Shown here piece by piece: positions 46,884-51,442 of a DNA stretch of 51,442 nt (position 1 is its first letter; every line of letters begins with the position of its first letter). This DNA comes from Ophioceras dolichostomum. Taxonomy: Eukaryota; Ascomycota; Sordariomycetes; Magnaporthales; Ophioceraceae. A model generated the notes under the pieces. It had not been told where the DNA came from and searched no databases. It saw only the letters and a list, made by a program, of their open reading frames with translations. Where the stretch lies: positions 1-51,442 of the forward strand of contig PYST01000291.1 in NCBI GenBank assembly GCA_003049485.1. Reading direction: 5' to 3'. Made by a program: the position numbers and the translations under genes.

Positions 46884-49503
46884 GCTGATACGCCATGGTA
46901 TAGAGATATAGAGATAGGTGCCTGTGTTGAGAGAGTCCTGGAGCTGTAGAGCTGAAGCCTGGATTGACTTCGCGGCGTACGGAATAAGAAAAATAAAAAG
47001 GATAAGAGAGAGAGAGGTTTGGTTGCACCGTTGGGATTTTGCCAGGTCAGATTAGATCAAGTTTTTGACAAAGCCATCACAGACGTGACAGGCAGCCGAG
47101 GTAACCTTAGCAAGATACAGATGTATCTTACTCGGCTTCCGCAGCCGCTGTTGTTCCATGTCTCCGGTTACTCTTGCTATCATCATGTTTGGCAGAGGTA
47201 CTCCGTAGGCTAACATGAATGGAACCGGCTTGAACACGAAGAAGGGTCGGGTTCGACAAGATGCCTCTCTCGTCTATAGGAGAGAGAAGGCCTTGAGAGA
47301 TCCTCCGAAACAGTCAAGCTGAAGAGAGCCTGGACCTGAGTCTCACCTCTCAGTCGGCGTAATACTATGTGCTAAGGGCAGACGGCCTGGGGCCGGTAAG
47401 ATCTCCCGAAAGGTCGACGTGATGGCACGGAACTTGTCCGCGTGAAGAAGGCTAGGTCTGGAATGATTCTCGGACTCCCAAAGGACAGTCCATCAAAGAA
47501 CAAAGAACGACGGTGTTGTTTGACTTGTTTCCATGTTTGCGCGTATTCAATCATTGCAGCCCCACACGCGCTGAGAATTTTGTGGCTGAGCTTCCCGCCC
47601 CACAGATGGCCGAATCAGCGCCTGGTTGAGCTGGCCTGTATCACCGCGTCGTGCATTTAAAGGGGCGGCATGTCCCACCAAAATGACCCTCGCTGCCGCC
47701 CTCATCCGCTCTCGATCCAGGTTGGGACAGCTCCCCTCCTGTTGGCCCAAGCTCCCTCCCACGCGGTCGCGACCGCTTGTCCTCTTTTGGCACCCAGCAA
47801 CCCCTCATCTCTTATTTTTTTTATTTTATATTTTTCGCCTCTCCCTCTTATCCGTTAGATATCATTTCCGTACCCCGCCTCAGTGCTTCATTCTTTCTGT
47901 CGGACCAAAAACCATTGTGGGGTTTCACTCGATTCACTTGTCGACTGGAATCCAACAATCCGGTCCGCTGGTTGGAGAGGCTAAGAGGTTCTTCCCAGAG
48001 CCCTGGAGCCGGTTATTGTTCTACCAACAGGGAACTGTTAGGGTAGCACAATTCGGCGGTTGACTGGCGCTCTATTCGCAGCTGAGGCGGCTCTTTGCAG
48101 TCTGTGCATGGTGAATGTACGGACGGCGGCCAGTCTGGAGCTAGTCTTCGTCAAGTATCGGGGGAGCTAAGTGTATCTGGTCGGCGTCAATACCTGTCGC
48201 AACGACCGAGACACTCAGTTGGGGTGGATGGTGGCCACACAACCGCTGCAGTGAACGGAAGGCATCAACCAGCGCCAGACCTGCACGCCCATCCCGCCCT
48301 GGCTAAGACTCAATAGGCACCAGACTCAGCCAAGGGTGCTGACGGGCAGGCAGCAGCACCAGAAGTAACAGCCCATCCCAAGCAACGGGGAGTGACTAAA
48401 CTCATTTATCACCTGCACGTCTTGAGCGACACACACCTGCATGTATTGTATGCTAGGGTAGTGTCGAGACTGTTGACTGGCTGGCGGTTGGCTTAAAACG
48501 GCTTAAGCCCCCTGCTCATCGGTCACGATACTAGATCCGGCCGGTACATACATCCGAGACCAGACCACACCTGGAACTCATATCCAGAACACCACCAAGC
48601 AGTCGATGGCAGTTGAGCTTTTAGGTTCCTCTTGAGGATTCACCGCCCTACTGCTTTGCATCCATAACTCCATATCAGGCCTCTTCTACAAGTTGTCAGT
48701 CCCACCCCCGCCCAGAAACTCTTCAGCTCCCTTTCACTCCCGTTGTTTCCCGACTCCGACATCCTAGCTCCCCTTATCCCACCCGCATAACATCTTTCTT
48801 TGGTTTTTGTAATGTGTATTCGTATCCGCATGTAATCGCTTCTCCCAGAGAGACTCGGCTCCAAGTACATTTTGTCCTTTTTGTGTCCAGCTGGCGCCAG
48901 GCCTGCCTGGCATGTGCCGGACGGACTCGCTCTCTCCACTCACCTGCATCCACCCCAATCCCATACCGACTCGACTCGGGTGTCCGTCATAATAACCCAC
49001 AGCGTCCCGCGGCAGCCCAACCCCACGAAACCCTCGAGTTGTCCTCACTCAGGGCGTTCCTGCACGTTCGCCTAAGTACAAGGGAGAAAAAAAAGAGGGG
49101 GAAGAGAAAAAAAAATCCCTGAATACCTAACCACGGCGGATTACCCTGGTTGCAGACGGGATAGGCGGACGGGATTGTTTGCGATCCGGAAGTAGCGTCC
49201 GACCAGCCAGACCATCGGCTGCTTCCAGTGACTGCTCCAGTCACTATTTGCAGCAGAGTCTGAGAGCTTACTGATATCGCAGCAGCGGCTACATGCTGGA
49301 ATTAAATTCCACCTGAGGCCCACCTGCGATACAGGGAGCACGCCCAGCACACCGTCATCATCCCGTTCATCGACGACATTGGACTGGAGAGGAGCCGAGA
49401 ACAAGAATACGGGCTCAAGAGACCGTAAACGTCATAAGTTATTTGAAAGTAGGAGGGGAGGACCGCATATCAGCCGCAGCATTGGCCATTGATCGTTTCC
49501 GCA
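46884..49503. other. 2.6-kb intergenic interval before NC2-alpha
   Basis: No supportable gene. The open frames are short, overlap on both strands and show no domains. A GAGAGAGAG stretch lies near 47005-47015 and T/A-rich sequence near 47812-47836. The right end should be the NC2-alpha promoter and leader. Confidence 0.55.
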
Positions 49504-50853
49504 ATGTCTTATGCGCCTGCAAGCCCAGATCTAAGCTCGTTCTACAGCGGCTCGGCAGCGCCAGCTTCGAGTGCGACCACCACGACAAACCCAATCGCAA
49601 ATCCACCTCCACCACCGCCACCACAATCATCGACCGCCAACTTGAACTCCACGCGACCCTTGTTCTTTAAAGCGAACCCTCCACCATCCGGCCTGGCTCT
49701 TCCAGCAAGCCCCACTCCAACCACTCGCCAACCTCTGTACCAGGCACAGGGACAACAACCTGAATTTTCATCGCAACAACACCGCCTCCAGGTTCAACAG
49801 GGCTATTATTACGCACCAAATCCTCAAGCCACACACCCACACCAGCACCCTCACCCTCAGCCGCAGGCTCACGCTTTCCCACCACAGTCACACTCCCACT
49901 TTCCTCACCATCAACACCCACAACAACAACAGCAACAACAACAGCTGCATCCACAACAAACATACTCACAGCACGACTATACTCAGGTCCCACTGCAAGC
50001 AGTGCAAGCAGGACCCTTCCACGATCAGGCTTCGGATCTCACCGCCCAAGCCGGACGTGGTCCCCCTCCACAGGCTCATCAGCATCCCCAATTCTTCCAA
50101 CAGTACGGAGGCCAGCAGCACTTTAAGCTCGAGCCGGAAAACCAGCCATACACGCCGGCACAGGGACCCCCACACCACCCCGGGGCGTTCGCTCAGCTAC
50201 CGCCTCATCAGCAGCAGCCCCATCATCAGCAGAACATCCCGCACGTCAAGTCCGAGTTCAAGACTGAATTCAAGTCAGAGGAGTCCCAGTCCTCCTACCT
50301 CTCCTACCAGGAGAACAACAACAACAACAGCAGTAGTAGCAACAACAACAACAACATGCCACCTCGTCGGTCCGCCGGTGGGGCGGCTGCCTCGACGATC
50401 CAGGTCCAGCCGCTACCGCCGGCCATCATGCCGTCGCCGGTGAGGACCAAGTTCCCGACCGCCCGCATCAAGCGGATCATGCAGGCGGACGAGGAGGTCG
50501 GCAAGGTGGCGCAGCAGACGCCCATAGCGGTCGGCAAGGCGCTGGAGCTCTTCATGGTCGCGCTCGTGTCCAAGAGCCACGACGTCGCGCAGGATAAAGG
50601 CGCTAAGCGCGTCACGGCCCAGCACCTGAAGCAGGTAATCGAGGGGGACGACCAGTGGGATTTCCTGAGGGAGATCGTAGGGAGGGTGTCTGAGACTGAC
50701 GAGCGAGCCGGCAAGGGAACTAGCGGCCGCGCCGGTAGCGGGGGGAAGGCAGCCGAGAGCGAGGAGAGCGAGGAGGAGCCGGAACTGGCGGCTCCGGCTG
50801 TGGAGGTTAAGAAGAAAGGGCGTGGTGGGGGGAGGAAGAAGAAGAATGCGTGA
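49504..50853 (+). CDS. BUR6: NC2-alpha (Bur6/DRAP1) histone-fold transcription repressor subunit
   Basis: A single-exon gene of 449 aa starting at the first ATG (MSYAPASPDL). Residues 315-394 form a histone fold of the NF-Y/NC2 type: KFPTARIKRIMQADEEVGKVAQQTPIAV, then GKALELFMVALVSKS, KRVTAQHLKQVI and DDQWDFLREIVGRV. This is the NC2-alpha signature, and the partner would be NC2-beta (Ncb2/DR1). The heterodimer binds TBP on promoter DNA and blocks TFIIB/TFIIA entry. Before it lies about 285 residues of Gln/His/Pro-rich sequence (for example HPQQQQQQQQ near residue 140), then an Asn/Ser run (about 271-284). The tail is acidic, then basic (KKKGRGGGRKKKNA). The long N-terminus is unusual against the roughly 150-200 aa yeast and animal proteins. 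Dpb3-like subunits are related, but FPTARIKRIMQADEEVGK fits NC2-alpha better. Confidence 0.9.
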   Translation: MSYAPASPDLSSFYSGSAAPASSATTTTNPIANPPPPPPPQSSTANLNSTRPLFFKANPPPSGLALPASPTPTTRQPLYQAQGQQPEFSSQQHRLQVQQGYYYAPNPQATHPHQHPHPQPQAHAFPPQSHSHFPHHQHPQQQQQQQQLHPQQTYSQHDYTQVPLQAVQAGPFHDQASDLTAQAGRGPPPQAHQHPQFFQQYGGQQHFKLEPENQPYTPAQGPPHHPGAFAQLPPHQQQPHHQQNIPHVKSEFKTEFKSEESQSSYLSYQENNNNNSSSSNNNNNMPPRRSAGGAAASTIQVQPLPPAIMPSPVRTKFPTARIKRIMQADEEVGKVAQQTPIAVGKALELFMVALVSKSHDVAQDKGAKRVTAQHLKQVIEGDDQWDFLREIVGRVSETDERAGKGTSGRAGSGGKAAESEESEEEPELAAPAVEVKKKGRGGGRKKKNA

Positions 50854-51442
50854 GAGGAGGAGGGGAAGGGGGATCGGGGGGAAAGGGGAAGAATAGGGGG
50901 ACGAGGAGGAGGGAAAGGCAAGGACATGCAGGCAGGCTGGCTGGCTGGCTTCTTTGGAAAATATCTACTACGAAATGACGATCGGCGACGCAGCGTGCAT
51001 TCATTTTTGTTATTTTCGGCCGTCTTCTCTATCGTCATCGTCTCTTCGTGTCCGGATCTCTACATCTCCTTATTTTATATATTCTTTCTTTCTCTTTGTC
51101 CTCTTCTCGGGTCTACTACCTCTCATTATTTCGGGCTGGCCCGCAGGTGGAACTGGTAGGGAGGCGTTTTTGTTATGGCGAGACGATCAAGCATGTCACG
51201 GGCGTTGTTGGGTTTCACAGCCGGCCGAGCCGCGGCACGTGTGTCCCTTACAGCCTTGCGGCAGCACGAACTTGAAATCAACGTAAAAGTCGAAGACGGG
51301 CGGGTCGTCGATTGGATGGGTGGTGTTTACGTCATGAACGGTGGATGGCGTTGGAGGCAGGCGGCAGGTGGAGGAGGAAAGGTGGAAGGTGGCAGGAACC
51401 GACGGACATCCTTTTCCCCGCTGAATGTACGTACCCTTTGCT
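50854..51442. other. 3' region of NC2-alpha to the window edge
   Basis: A G-rich stretch (50855-50920) follows the stop codon. No gene start or domain is recognisable up to the end. Confidence 0.55.

Overview
The window is nuclear DNA of a filamentous ascomycete (Pezizomycotina, most likely a Sordariomycete). The evidence is short GT-AG introns (61-136 bp, several with a CTAAC-type branch site), GC-rich and low-complexity-rich coding sequence, a Zn2Cys6 regulator, Rab5, KRI1, separase, a DUF5321-like mitochondrial protein and xylulokinase. I see no operon, bacterial gene, intact transposon, tRNA or CRISPR. The species cannot be named from the sequence.

Layout: (1) 1-996, minus: 5' exon of a septin-type P-loop GTPase-like gene that runs off the left edge. 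(2) 2213-2923: an uninterrupted run of 711 A. (3) 4086-7986, minus: a five-exon gene for an RBBP6/Mpe1-like RING protein with an Asn/Gly/Gln-rich middle and an Arg-Asp/Arg-Ser-rich tail. (4) 8898-9832, minus: Rab5. Across a 541-bp divergent promoter lies KRI1 (10374-12702, plus). (5) 13662-17691, minus: a Zn2Cys6 transcription factor whose C-terminal coding region is broken by a 122-N assembly gap. (6) 17692-28937: about 11.2 kb with no supportable protein-coding gene, holding short tandem repeats and one nested inverted repeat. (7) 28938-36099, minus: separase (2,341 aa, two exons). It is divergent from a small mitochondrial DUF5321-type membrane protein (36577-37317). (8) 37367-38746, minus: a class II (SIRT4-type) sirtuin, convergent with the previous gene at only 49 bp. 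(9) 39862-41618, plus: an MMT-type cation diffusion facilitator. (10) 42706-44686, plus: D-xylulokinase. (11) 45520-46883, plus: a HSL/Say1-type alpha/beta hydrolase. (12) 49504-50853, plus: NC2-alpha (Bur6/DRAP1) with a long Gln/His/Pro-rich N-terminus.

The genes are mostly unrelated housekeeping and regulatory functions: endosome traffic, ribosome biogenesis, sister-chromatid separation, mitochondrial metal transport and deacylation, pentose catabolism and general transcription. Three of them (DUF5321 protein, sirtuin, MMT carrier) are predicted mitochondrial and adjacent, but nothing shows they work together. The points most worth a second look are the 711-A homopolymer, the 11-kb gene-poor interval with its nested inverted repeat, the Gly-rich insertion in the sirtuin catalytic core, the RING/prion-like/RD architecture, and the assembly gap that breaks the transcription-factor frame. 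I did not find convincing evidence of a wholly new multi-gene system.
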